This document shows positions 1 through 8,135 of a stretch of DNA of 64,000 nt, piece by piece. The translations under genes and the position numbers were made by a program. The DNA comes from Simiduia curdlanivorans (GTDB taxonomy: Bacteria > Pseudomonadota > Gammaproteobacteria > Pseudomonadales > Cellvibrionaceae): contig NZ_JAUFQG010000004.1 in the NCBI RefSeq assembly GCF_030409605.1, forward strand, positions 2,172,501 through 2,236,500, written 5' to 3'. How positions within the stretch are numbered: position 1 is the first letter of the stretch; every line of letters begins with the position of its first letter. The notes beneath the pieces were generated by a model. That model had not been told where the DNA came from. It made no database searches and saw only the letters and a list, made by a program, of their open reading frames with translations.

Positions 1-603
1 AATGCGTCTGCCCTGGCCCACAATAGCGATGAATTTATCCGCTACGCCATACAGCAGGGGCGGCAAGATACGCCAATGCCTGCTTTCTCCGGCCGATTAA
101 CTGAGCCCGATATCGACAATGTGACGGCATTTTTACGCAGTCGCGCTAGCGGCTGGCAAGATATCAAACCAGTGTTGCAAGCCTTACCAACGCCCGATCA
201 ATATGTGGTTAACCCACAGGGCGAGCAGCCAGACTTTGCATTGGCGCAAGGGCGCTATGTGTCGTCGGCAGATTTATATGCCGCTTTGGTGGCAAAGAAG
301 AAAATGGTCTTATTGGATACGCGCGTCACCTCGGTGTGGCAAACCGCGCATATCGAGGGCTCTTTCCCGGCGCCTTATTATTCAGATTTTAAAACCATTG
401 CGAAAGATATCCCGCGCGATGTGCTGATTGTGGCCTATTGTTCCTGCCCAAGAGCCGCGGCCGATTATGTGATTGATCAACTTAAAGATTTAGGCTTTAA
501 CCATACGGCGGTGTTGTACGAAGGTATTTTTGGCTGGATGCATGAAGGCTATCCGGTGGCGCGCCGGGCGATTGCAACGCCCGATGATGGCAGCTCAAAC
601 TAG
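1..603 (+). CDS. cytochrome c / rhodanese fusion protein (5' end missing)
   Basis: The reading frame is open from the first base, so the true start lies left of the window. The first ~45 visible residues look like the C-terminal half of a class I cytochrome c: a TPMPAF segment supplies the likely axial Met, followed by the usual final helix (TEPDIDNVTAFLRS). The haem CxxCH would lie outside the window. A rhodanese-like domain follows, with the DTR motif after the first strands and a YCSCPRAA active-site loop whose Cys could carry a persulfide. An internal ATG at 76 would remove most of the cytochrome part and is not a credible start. The protein is probably periplasmic. It converges on moaA with a gap of about 20 bp. 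The haem-plus-sulfurtransferase pairing suggests a redox role in sulfur chemistry, but the substrate is unknown. Confidence 0.8.
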   Translation, partial: NASALAHNSDEFIRYAIQQGRQDTPMPAFSGRLTEPDIDNVTAFLRSRASGWQDIKPVLQALPTPDQYVVNPQGEQPDFALAQGRYVSSADLYAALVAKKKMVLLDTRVTSVWQTAHIEGSFPAPYYSDFKTIAKDIPRDVLIVAYCSCPRAAADYVIDQLKDLGFNHTAVLYEGIFGWMHEGYPVARRAIATPDDGSSN

Positions 604-623
604 TACTGGGTTTTCTTTGAGCA

Positions 624-1604
624 CTAGCCGCCGGTGCTACTCATAAAGCGAACAATCTGCGGTTCGCTGTTGAGGTCGAAGTGGTGGCGTTCAGGCTTGA
701 TCGTAATGGCTTGAACGATGGTGGCCTTAAGGCGCTCGCGATCACCCGGGTGGGCGCGCAGTATGGCTTTTAAATCTGCCGCGTGCTCGTTGCCCAGGCA
801 GAGCAGCAATTTTCCTTCCGCGCTTACGCGCACGCGATTGCAACTGGCACAAAAGTTTTCTGAGTGGGGTGAGATAAACCCGATGCGCGAGTGGTAGCCT
901 GGCACCTGCCAATAACGCGAGGGGCCGGCGGTTTGCGCTTGCAATGGCTCTAGCTTAAATTTCGGGCCGATGATGTCGCGCAAGTCTGCGCTCGAACAAA
1001 ACTCTAAGGCACGGCTGTGTTCGACAATACTACCGAGCGGCATTTCTTCAATAAAACTGATGTCTAAGTGATTATCTAATACAAACTGCACTAGCTCTGG
1101 CACTTCCACTGCATTGCGATTTTTCAAGATAACCGCATTGAGTTTTATCCGCTCAAAGCCCACGTCTTGCGCCGCTTTTATGCCGTCCAGTACTTGTTGC
1201 AGTTCACCGGTGCGGGTGAGCTCGCGAAACTTGGCTGGGTTCAAGGTGTCTAGGCTAATGTTGATGCGCTTAACACCGGCGGCTTTAAGTTCGGCCGCGT
1301 ATTTAGGTAGTTGTGAGCCGTTGGTGGTGAGGGTGAGTTCTTTTAACGGTAGTTTGCCTAATTGTTTGAAAACTTGCGTTACGCCTTTGCGCACCAGCGG
1401 CTCGCCGCCGGTCACGCGAATCTTGCTAACCCCCAGCTCGACAAATGCGGTGCCTATCTCGGTGAGTTCCTCCAAGGTGAGTACTTGCGCCCTGGGCATG
1501 AAGGTCATGTCTTCGCTCATGCAATAGACACAGCGAAAATCACAGCGGTCGGTCACTGACAGGCGGATATAGTCGATTTTTCTGTCGAACGCATCAATGA
1601 GCAT
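624..1604 (-). CDS. moaA: GTP 3',8-cyclase MoaA (molybdenum cofactor biosynthesis)
   Basis: Radical-SAM enzyme that starts molybdopterin synthesis by converting GTP to 3',8-cyclo-7,8-dihydro-GTP. The 326 residues match the family's usual length. The N-terminal CDFRCVYC holds the CxxxCxxC ligands of the SAM cluster. The C-terminal CASCNRVRVSAEGKLLLC supplies the CxxC-x13-C ligands of the second 4Fe-4S cluster. The chain ends in Gly-Gly, the conserved MoaA tail. The gene is the last of a minus-strand series nasA, dmsBC-like, unknown, moaA, which makes sense because the reductase needs this cofactor. A 148-bp gap separates it from the upstream gene, so co-transcription is possible but not shown. 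Confidence 0.95.
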   Translation of the reverse strand: MLIDAFDRKIDYIRLSVTDRCDFRCVYCMSEDMTFMPRAQVLTLEELTEIGTAFVELGVSKIRVTGGEPLVRKGVTQVFKQLGKLPLKELTLTTNGSQLPKYAAELKAAGVKRINISLDTLNPAKFRELTRTGELQQVLDGIKAAQDVGFERIKLNAVILKNRNAVEVPELVQFVLDNHLDISFIEEMPLGSIVEHSRALEFCSSADLRDIIGPKFKLEPLQAQTAGPSRYWQVPGYHSRIGFISPHSENFCASCNRVRVSAEGKLLLCLGNEHAADLKAILRAHPGDRERLKATIVQAITIKPERHHFDLNSEPQIVRFMSSTGG

Positions 1605-1752
1605 CTATTGCGTCTATTACCTAGGGCTGGGGTTTAGGTTAACTATCGAGAGTGCTCGGTTATTCTAGCGCAAATACAGGGCTAATTCGCCCTTTGACGC
1701 CGCCTCGGCCTCTGGCCTGGTGTTAGCGGCTTGGCGTGCAAGATGGTTTGCG

Positions 1753-2145
1753 TTAGTGCGGTTTGCCAGGGCCTTGGCCCACACTCGGCGCCTGTACATT
1801 GGGTACCCAATCCCACCATTCGTGCTGGCCATCGGTGCGGGTTTCTTGGGTGCGGTGGATATCCCAAGTGACTAGATAATCGGGGTTTTCGATATCGACG
1901 CCACTGGGCGCGTGGCTAAAGCGACCGGCCGGCGCCTTAAACCAAGCCGCCAAGTTTGGCGGCAGGATAAAGTCGGCCTGCTGTACCTTTGGGTCTGTGT
2001 GCTGCAGTTGCACCGTTATACCCAGCTCATCGTCCACCTTAATCACCCGCCCGCAACACTGCGACTGCTTAAGCAGCGTGCCGTCGGTTTCGAAGTAAGA
2101 AAGACCGATGAGGCAAGTTTTGTTAATTAAATCGGATAGCTTCAT
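1753..2145 (-). CDS. conserved hypothetical protein, nitrate-cluster associated
   Basis: 130 residues, soluble, with no signal peptide or membrane segment. I do not recognise a named family. The N-terminal half has a small beta-barrel look (CGRVIKVDDELGITVQLQ), and the C-terminal part is rich in Trp and acidic residues (HEWWDWVPNVQ). It lies between the Fe-S/DmsC fusion gene and moaA on the same strand, with a heptad repeat array just upstream. Codon use resembles the neighbours and the frame is clean, so it is probably a real gene. Any link to nitrate reduction is only by position. Confidence 0.65.
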   Translation of the reverse strand: MKLSDLINKTCLIGLSYFETDGTLLKQSQCCGRVIKVDDELGITVQLQHTDPKVQQADFILPPNLAAWFKAPAGRFSHAPSGVDIENPDYLVTWDIHRTQETRTDGQHEWWDWVPNVQAPSVGQGPGKPH

Positions 2146-2169
2146 GGTAAATAATTCTGCCGTAATTAT

Positions 2170-2330
2170 TAAGCTTCAAGCTTCAAGCTTCAAGCTTCAA
2201 GCTTCAAGCTTCAAGCTTCAAGCAATAAGCAACAAGCAACAAGGCGGGGGGACTGGTCCGACACTTCGGCCCCCTACAAGCTAAAAGCAATACTTCTCTG
2301 CGGCTTGCGGCTTGCGGCTTGCGGCTTGTA
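2170..2330. repeat. heptanucleotide tandem arrays around a GC-rich core (array A)
   Basis: Between 2171 and 2222 the 7-mer AAGCTTC is repeated about seven times. It then degrades to AGCAATA/AGCAACA units that keep the 7-base phase to about 2242. A GC-rich segment follows at 2241-2275 (AAGGCGGGGGG ... CCCCCTACAAGC) with CTGGTCCGACACTTCGG inside it. Four GGCTTGC units follow at 2301-2327. The whole block sits in the gap between two minus-strand genes. Related arrays occur near 11.1-11.8, 22.6 and 31.1 kb. Confidence 0.9.
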
Positions 2331-2334
2331 ACTA

Positions 2335-4344
2335 TCAATGGTTTAAAGGCGCCACACCCACCTGCGGCATATTGGCCAGGCCTATATCGCGCGCGTGTTC
2401 TTCGAAGCCTTTGTTTTTCCAGAAGAAGGCACCGGGCATAGTGGTGGGTATCACCAACACATAAAATAATGCGCGCCCCACTATCGAGGTGGCAATCAAT
2501 AAGCCTCCGGCGAAACACCAGGCGAGCAGTGCATACAGATTGTCTAGGTTCCAGACCGCTAAGGCGATTAACAAGCCGGTGACCAAACACAGATTAGCCG
2601 CCAGCAGTAAGTTGCGGGCTAAAAAGGTTTTACCAAAGGTGGTGGACTGAATGTAGTAAGACGCACCGCCTTCGTGCTCGGCGCTTGCCATGGCTTTGCT
2701 GTGGGCGAGGTGGCCGATGGCCTCAACTAATAACCCCAGCGCCATCAAGCCGCCACACACTAATAACGCCACGCTAAAATCGACGCCAGAAAATGCCAAA
2801 GTCGGAACGATAACTGCGCCCGCCACTAAACCGCCTAAGGACAGCATGTTGCCAAAAAACGCGCTACCCACCTGCCAGTGGTTCCAGAAGGGGCGCGCTT
2901 CGATGCGATAACAGCGGTTCATGTAGTACAAACCCGCGAGGCTTGCCGGGATGGCAAAATAACCGAACGCCGCGGCCCAACTTTGTGCGGTTGCCGGGCC
3001 AATGAGCGCACTGATATCTGAACCCAAGAGCCAAGTGTAAAGGTTTTGGAAAATACGATTGCCGGGCAGGCTGAATAGAATATGCAAACCTAAGCCAGCC
3101 ATAAATAAAGCGATACCTAAACCTTCGCGGCACACAGGTGAATGGCGCAAATTATTAAAGCCGCGATAGAAGCGGTGTGGCTTGCCCAAGTGCATGGTGG
3201 ACATAAACAAACCAAAGCCTACTAATAAAAAGCTTAGTATGGCGAGCGGTGCGTAGAGCGCCGATTGTTGAAAGCTGACCAATGCTGCAATGCCCGCTTG
3301 CGCGCCTAGAAAGCTCAAGGCGAAGGCGCCGATGGAGGCCTGTGAGCACAGGGTAAACAGCACCAGAGGATTCTCGCGCGAACTTAACCGCGCCAAATTC
3401 CAATGTTTGGATTTACCTTTTTTCTGATCGATGGTGGGCTTGTAGCGGCCGTTCTCATCTTTGTGGTATTTCAGCGGCATGGAATCGGTGCGCTTCATTT
3501 CATCGGGTAGCTGATTGATCTGCTGAAAGCGCACGTTGGGGTGAGTAATTTCGGAGTTGGGAAAACCAGGGATATCGGTGAGTGCCTGCTCGCGATTGTC
3601 TGGCACGTTTTCAATAACACCGAAATCCAAGGCGTTGCCAACACAGGCGGAAACGCAAGCCGGTTTCAAACCGACTTCAAGACGATCCACACACATGTTG
3701 CACTTAGACACTTGGCCCTTAACCGGGTCTAGCTGGGGCGCGTTGTAGGGACAAACCCAAGTGCAATAGCCGCAGCCAAAACAGGTTTCTGGATCTTGCA
3801 GCACCGCGCCGTACTCCACGTGTTTGGTGTAGGCGCGCGTTGGGCAGCCTTTCAAACACACGGGGTTGTCGCAATGGTTACAGGCCATGGAAATATTCAT
3901 GCGCTTGTAGTCTGGGAAGCTGCCGCCCTCCACATAGCCTACCGAGCGAAAGGCAAAATGCGCAGGTGTTTCATTTTTTTCTGCGCAAGCTGCTTCGCAG
4001 GCGTGGCAGCCAATGCAGTTGTCGGCGGTAAAGTAAAAACCGTGCTGCTTATTGCGGTTGGGGTTGGTGCCCACCGCCGGGTTTTCGTTAATGTAGAGCG
4101 AGCGGCCTACGGGCAGCTTGTGCTCGGTTAAATCGATCAGGTCGATTTTTTGGCCGTAGCGGTTTGACTCTTCAATTTTTTTATCGGATAGAAAGGCGTA
4201 GGGTTGCTCTTCGGTGCGAATTTCCCAAATCATTGCGCCCGCTGTGCCAGCGCTTTCACTGCCTTTCACCGGCGTGTGACTGCTGCCCGAAAGGCCGCTG
4301 CCGGCTATTTTTTCCAACTGATTTTGTTTGCTATCTTTTAACAT
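2335..4344 (-). CDS. DmsB-DmsC fusion: four-cluster ferredoxin plus membrane anchor
   Basis: 669 residues that fuse two normally separate subunits of DMSO-reductase-type enzymes. Residues 1-100 are a poorly conserved lead. Sixteen cysteines in four groups (110/113/116/120, 155/158/163/167, 188/191/194/198, 215/218/230/234) bind four predicted 4Fe-4S clusters, as in DmsB. From about residue 330 there are some eight hydrophobic helices of the DmsC/YnfH quinol-oxidising anchor type. The gene starts 57 bp downstream of nasA on the same strand, so it very probably carries electrons from the quinol pool to that reductase. This replaces the NAD(P)H or ferredoxin supply of better-known assimilatory nitrate reductases. 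The fusion is inferred from one uninterrupted frame. Confidence 0.88.
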   Translation of the reverse strand: MLKDSKQNQLEKIAGSGLSGSSHTPVKGSESAGTAGAMIWEIRTEEQPYAFLSDKKIEESNRYGQKIDLIDLTEHKLPVGRSLYINENPAVGTNPNRNKQHGFYFTADNCIGCHACEAACAEKNETPAHFAFRSVGYVEGGSFPDYKRMNISMACNHCDNPVCLKGCPTRAYTKHVEYGAVLQDPETCFGCGYCTWVCPYNAPQLDPVKGQVSKCNMCVDRLEVGLKPACVSACVGNALDFGVIENVPDNREQALTDIPGFPNSEITHPNVRFQQINQLPDEMKRTDSMPLKYHKDENGRYKPTIDQKKGKSKHWNLARLSSRENPLVLFTLCSQASIGAFALSFLGAQAGIAALVSFQQSALYAPLAILSFLLVGFGLFMSTMHLGKPHRFYRGFNNLRHSPVCREGLGIALFMAGLGLHILFSLPGNRIFQNLYTWLLGSDISALIGPATAQSWAAAFGYFAIPASLAGLYYMNRCYRIEARPFWNHWQVGSAFFGNMLSLGGLVAGAVIVPTLAFSGVDFSVALLVCGGLMALGLLVEAIGHLAHSKAMASAEHEGGASYYIQSTTFGKTFLARNLLLAANLCLVTGLLIALAVWNLDNLYALLAWCFAGGLLIATSIVGRALFYVLVIPTTMPGAFFWKNKGFEEHARDIGLANMPQVGVAPLNH

Positions 4345-4401
4345 ATCTGTGCCTAAGCTTGGGTTCAGATTTTACTGTTTATGCGGTCTTCTTTAGCGCA
4401 A

Positions 4402-6651
4402 TTAAAAGGTTCGGCGCTCTAGGTTCAGGCGACCGGCCTCTTTTTGGTCGACCTTTTCCACTCGCACAGCATTTTGCTTAAAGGCGGGCTGGCGCGAATA
4501 GGGGTCGAGTAAACCGAGGGTCAAGCGGTTTACGCAGTCGTGAAAATGAAACGGGATAAACAACATGTCGCGGCCAACCCGGTGGGTGAGCTGCACCATC
4601 ACCACGGCATCGCCGCGCCGGCTCACCAAGCGCACGTAAGATTGATGTTCGATGCCCAGCTCCGCTGCGGCATCGGGGTTCATTTCCATGTAGGGCGTGG
4701 GGCTGAACTTATTCAAGTTGCCGATCTTTCCGGTGCGGGTGCGGGTGTGAAAATGCTCTACCACGCGGCCCGAGTTGAGCCAGAAGGGATAGTCGTCATC
4801 TGGGCACTCGTTGTTGTTAACGAAATCAACGCAAATTAAATTGGCGCGGCCCGAGGGGGTTTGAAAAACGCCGTCTGTGTACAAGCGCTGGTTGCCTTTG
4901 AACTCCACCCGGCTCTTGTTATCGATGGCTATCACTTTGCCTAAGCGCGCTTCATCGGCGCTTGCGTCGGCTTCGGTGTAGGGCCATTGAATACCGCGCG
5001 CGGCTTCGATTTTATCCCAGGTCATACCAGAAATATCGAGCGTGCGGCCTTCGCCTTTAGACAGCTCGCGCATTTCGTTAAAGGCGGCTTCGGCGTTTTC
5101 GGGGAAATTTACTTTATTGCGGTCTTCAAAGCGCTTGGACATTTCCTTGAAGATCCAGAAGTCGGGCTTTGACTCTTTATAGGCCGGCAACACATTGCGG
5201 GTTAAGTTAACACGGCGCTCGGTATTGGTGTGGCAGCCTTCCTTTTCCGCCCACACGGCAGCCGGTAAAAACACATGCGAGTGTTTATTGGTTTCCACAT
5301 CCTCATAAATGTCTTGCACCACTAAGAACTCCAATTTTTCCATCGCCTTGCGAATGCGCGGTTGATTGGGCATGGAGGTCATGGGATTGGTTGCCACTAA
5401 CCACAAACCTTTTATTTGGCCGGACTCGATCGCCGGGAATATATCCGTTTGCGCCAAACCGCGCTTGGGTGGGAAAAAAGATTCATCTACGCCCCAGAAG
5501 TCGGCGATGTGTTGGCGATCTTCGGGTTTTTCCAAATAGCGGTAGCCGGGCAGGCCAGAACAGGACGACCACTCGCGCGTGCCCATAGCGTTGCACTGGC
5601 CGGTTATCGATAAACTCGTGCCACCCAATTTGCCGATATTGCCGGTGATTAAATTTAAGTTGTTGATGTTGGCAACGCCGTCTGAGCCGTGGGTGGATTG
5701 ATTAATGCCCATGGTCCAAATGCTCATGGCGCTGCTAGCGTTGGCGTAAACCCGGGCCACATGGCGGATACGATCTTCGTCGATACCGCAAATATGTTGC
5801 GCCTGCTTTGGATCGTATTTGCTCTGTACTAGTTCGCGTAAATCGTCGATGCCTTGAGTGTGCTTGGCAATATAGTCTTCGTCGGCCAAGCCCTCTTTAA
5901 AAATAACGTGCATCATCGCGTTGATTAACACGGTGTCGGTGCCGGGTGTAATGGGCAGGTGAATATCGGCAAACTGCGCCAGCATGGTGACCCGTGGGTC
6001 TACCACAATGAGCGGGAAGTGGCGCTTCTCGCGCGCCTCTTTTAAACGCCAATAAATAATTGGATGCTGTTCCGGTAAGTTTGACCCGAACGCCATCAAG
6101 CAGCCGGTGTGTTCGAAATCCTCATAACAACCCGGTGGGCCGTCGGAACCGAAGGAGCGCTTGTAACCCGAAACCGCCGAGGCCATGCACAGGGTGGTGT
6201 TGCCGTCGTAATTATTGGTGCCTATTTGGCCGCGCACCAATTTGCCCAGGGCGTAAAATTCTTCCGTTAATAATTGCCCGGTGGATACGATGGCGAAGCT
6301 ATCGCGGCCGTATTTGGCTTGAATGTCTTTAATTTTTTCCGCGGTTTTATCCAGTGCCGCGTCCCAGGTCGTGGGCGCGAAGGGCTGATGGGCCTTTTCG
6401 CGCATGAGCGGTACTGTGCCGCGCCCGGGTGAGTTAAACAGGTCGTGTTCGAGCAGGCCCTTTATGCAGAGTTTGCCTCGGTTGACATCGGCGCCGGCAT
6501 GGCCGCGGCTGGTGATTACCTTGCCTTCCGCACTCACCCCAAGCTCGATGGAGCAGCCGGTGGAGCAATAGTTACAGGTGGCGTACTTCCACTCTTTAAC
6601 AGGCTTGGCGGGGATGCTAATAGGCTTACGCTTTTTACGACCGAATATCAT
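4402..6651 (-). CDS. nasA: assimilatory-type nitrate reductase catalytic subunit (Mo-bisMGD)
   Basis: 749-residue molybdopterin oxidoreductase. Cys26, 29, 33 and 62 bind the N-terminal 4Fe-4S cluster, and Cys155 in TLCMASAVSGYKRSFG is the likely Mo ligand, as in the Nap/Nas/FdhF branch. The closing MopB dinucleotide-binding domain is present. There is no Tat signal: the basic start (GRKKRKP) has no hydrophobic core, so the enzyme should be cytoplasmic. It also lacks the C-terminal [2Fe-2S] BFD-like domain of Klebsiella-type NasA, which fits reduction through the downstream Fe-S/DmsC fusion. Placement opposite cobA-nirBD makes nitrate the likely substrate; a dissimilatory or other oxyanion substrate is less likely. 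TAGGAAG at about 7 bases before the ATG is a good ribosome site. Confidence 0.88.
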   Translation of the reverse strand: MIFGRKKRKPISIPAKPVKEWKYATCNYCSTGCSIELGVSAEGKVITSRGHAGADVNRGKLCIKGLLEHDLFNSPGRGTVPLMREKAHQPFAPTTWDAALDKTAEKIKDIQAKYGRDSFAIVSTGQLLTEEFYALGKLVRGQIGTNNYDGNTTLCMASAVSGYKRSFGSDGPPGCYEDFEHTGCLMAFGSNLPEQHPIIYWRLKEAREKRHFPLIVVDPRVTMLAQFADIHLPITPGTDTVLINAMMHVIFKEGLADEDYIAKHTQGIDDLRELVQSKYDPKQAQHICGIDEDRIRHVARVYANASSAMSIWTMGINQSTHGSDGVANINNLNLITGNIGKLGGTSLSITGQCNAMGTREWSSCSGLPGYRYLEKPEDRQHIADFWGVDESFFPPKRGLAQTDIFPAIESGQIKGLWLVATNPMTSMPNQPRIRKAMEKLEFLVVQDIYEDVETNKHSHVFLPAAVWAEKEGCHTNTERRVNLTRNVLPAYKESKPDFWIFKEMSKRFEDRNKVNFPENAEAAFNEMRELSKGEGRTLDISGMTWDKIEAARGIQWPYTEADASADEARLGKVIAIDNKSRVEFKGNQRLYTDGVFQTPSGRANLICVDFVNNNECPDDDYPFWLNSGRVVEHFHTRTRTGKIGNLNKFSPTPYMEMNPDAAAELGIEHQSYVRLVSRRGDAVVMVQLTHRVGRDMLFIPFHFHDCVNRLTLGLLDPYSRQPAFKQNAVRVEKVDQKEAGRLNLERRTF

Positions 6652-6713
6652 GCTGCTTCCTAGAGGTTGGTGCTACTCATTAAGGAGTAGAAAATTCGAA
6701 CTCATAGGCATAA

Positions 6714-6731
6714 AGCAATTAGTGAACCAAC
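6714..6731 (-). promoter_or_regulatory. sigma-54 promoter of the nasA-dmsBC transcript
   Basis: Read on the minus strand, TTGGTTC-N4-ATTGC has the invariant GG-N10-GC spacing of -24/-12 promoters (GG at 6728-6727, GC at 6716-6715). Transcription would start near 6703 and leave a leader of about 50 bases before the nasA ATG at 6651. The leader contains a small ACTCC/GGAGT hairpin. Confidence 0.65.
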
Positions 6732-6878
6732 TTGGCTAGGGGGCGAAAGTTTTGTGAATCTGGGTGATTTAGGTGGGTTTACTGCGCCATATTTCGTGCT
6801 ATGCCCCTGTAGACGCTGAAAAACTGTGCATTTTTACCTTGTAGGCCGTCGCGGAGGTGCTTTCGGCGAGGACTTGCG

Positions 6879-6893
6879 GCACCAATTGTGTGC
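6879..6893. promoter_or_regulatory. NtrC-type enhancer site 1
   Basis: GCACCAATTGTGTGC is an exact GCAC-N7-GTGC dyad, the core of the NtrC consensus. It lies in the shared divergent region, about 170 bases from the minus-strand sigma-54 promoter and about 240 from the plus-strand one, so it could serve both. Confidence 0.65.
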
Positions 6894-6951
6894 GATTAGC
6901 CTTTTATTGGTGCGGCTTCGAGTTTGCGTTCGCCTCTTTGTTGTGCGCGCT

Positions 6952-6966
6952 GCACGTTATGGGTGC
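6952..6966. promoter_or_regulatory. NtrC-type enhancer site 2
   Basis: GCACGTTATGGGTGC is a second exact GCAC-N7-GTGC dyad, 73 bases (about seven helical turns) from site 1. Paired NtrC dimers on one face of the helix are typical of strong enhancers. Half-site-like TTGGTGC sequences also occur near 6907 and 6994. Confidence 0.65.
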
Positions 6967-7103
6967 GACGAGGGCGGTGAGTAGGTGGCTTTGTTGGTGC
7001 GTCGCGTTAGGTTTTTAACGAATTGCACTCTTGTTTCTATATAGGCGTGAAGAAAATTAACCAACGGCGTGATTTTTTAAAAAAAATTAACGAATAATTT
7101 TAA

Positions 7104-7120
7104 TTGGCATTGTCTTTGCT
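7104..7120 (+). promoter_or_regulatory. sigma-54 promoter of the cobA-nirBD operon
   Basis: TTGGCATTGTCTTTGCT matches the -24/-12 consensus (TGGCA-N6-TTGCT), with GG at 7106-7107 and GC at 7118-7119. The predicted start near 7131 leaves a leader of about 70 bases before the cobA ATG. This leader contains TTAGCGCA twice (7133-7140 and 7170-7177), which might form a regulatory structure. Confidence 0.75.
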
Positions 7121-7200
7121 CTACTCAGTGCATTAGCGCAGTTCACTAGAACATAAGTTATTCAAGACTTAGCGCAACACACTGAGTGGAGTCAGCCAAT

Positions 7201-8121
7201 ATGCCAGCCAGCCCAGCCACAAGAACCCATTTTCTCGCCCGGTTAAAGCCGCGTAATAGCGCTGCAGCTGGGCGCGTGTCCCTGGTGGGCGCAGGGCCTG
7301 GCGATGCAGATTTACTCACGGTAAAAGCCTTGCGCACACTGCAGCAAGCCGATGTTATTTTTTATGATCGCTTGGTTAGCGAAGATATTCGTGCCTTATT
7401 TCCGAGCAGTACGCCTGCTATTTATGTGGGCAAAGCAAAAGATCGTCATTCCATTCCCCAGCAGGATTTAAATTCTCTTCTGGTAGAAACCGCACAGCTC
7501 GGTTTACACGTTTGTCGGCTGAAAGGCGGTGATGCCTTTGTGTTTGGCCGGGGCGGCGAAGAGATGTTGGAACTTAAGCAGGCCGGCATTGCCGTCGACG
7601 TGGTGCCCGGCATCACCGCTGGCGCTGGCGCAACGGCCTACGCAGGCATCCCGTTAACCCATCGCGGTATCGCCCAGGGGGTGAGTTTTGTCACCGCGCA
7701 CGGCGAGAAGGAGTTGCATATCAATTGGTCGTCGCTGGCGCACAGCGGACACACCTTGGTGTTCTACATGGGCTTGGGATCTGCAGCCACTATCGCCCGC
7801 GAGTTGCAAAGCGCTGGCCTTAGCGCCAATACACCCGCGGCCATTATCGAAAAAGGTTGCTCGGCTCAGCAGCGTGTATTTACCGAGAGCCTTGCGCACT
7901 TGCCCGACTTGGTCGAGCGTCATCAGATTGAATCGCCGGCCTTAATTGTTGTTGGCGAGGTGGTGCGCCTGCGCGAACAGCTGCAGTGGCTAGAGCAAAT
8001 TGCCAGCCCAGAACAGCAAGATATTTACGCCGAAGTGGCAACGCCTGTTGCAGGCAATGCGCTGGCGAGTGTTTCAAATTCTATTAATAAAAATTCCCCT
8101 TGGGAAAAATTGTCAGCCTGA
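7201..8121 (+). CDS. cobA: uroporphyrinogen-III C-methyltransferase (siroheme branch)
   Basis: Transfers two methyl groups from SAM to uroporphyrinogen III, giving precorrin-2 for siroheme, the nitrite reductase cofactor. The SUMT glycine motif GAGPGDADLLT is near residue 31. The KGGDAFVFGRGGEE loop and the GITAGAGATAYAGIPLTHR segment are both present. It is a single-domain enzyme (306 residues), so the dehydrogenase/chelatase (CysG N-terminal) must be elsewhere. A GTG at 7186 also opens the frame, but GGAG at 7188-7191 sits ten bases before the ATG at 7201 and decides for that start. It is the first gene of cobA-nirB-nirD and lies 14 bp from nirB. Confidence 0.93.
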   Translation: MPASPATRTHFLARLKPRNSAAAGRVSLVGAGPGDADLLTVKALRTLQQADVIFYDRLVSEDIRALFPSSTPAIYVGKAKDRHSIPQQDLNSLLVETAQLGLHVCRLKGGDAFVFGRGGEEMLELKQAGIAVDVVPGITAGAGATAYAGIPLTHRGIAQGVSFVTAHGEKELHINWSSLAHSGHTLVFYMGLGSAATIARELQSAGLSANTPAAIIEKGCSAQQRVFTESLAHLPDLVERHQIESPALIVVGEVVRLREQLQWLEQIASPEQQDIYAEVATPVAGNALASVSNSINKNSPWEKLSA

Positions 8122-8135
8122 CGTGAGGAAAGAAT

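Noticed and set aside
2170..2330. Possible CRISPR array
   Set aside because: Units are seven bases with no unique spacers and no cas genes nearby.
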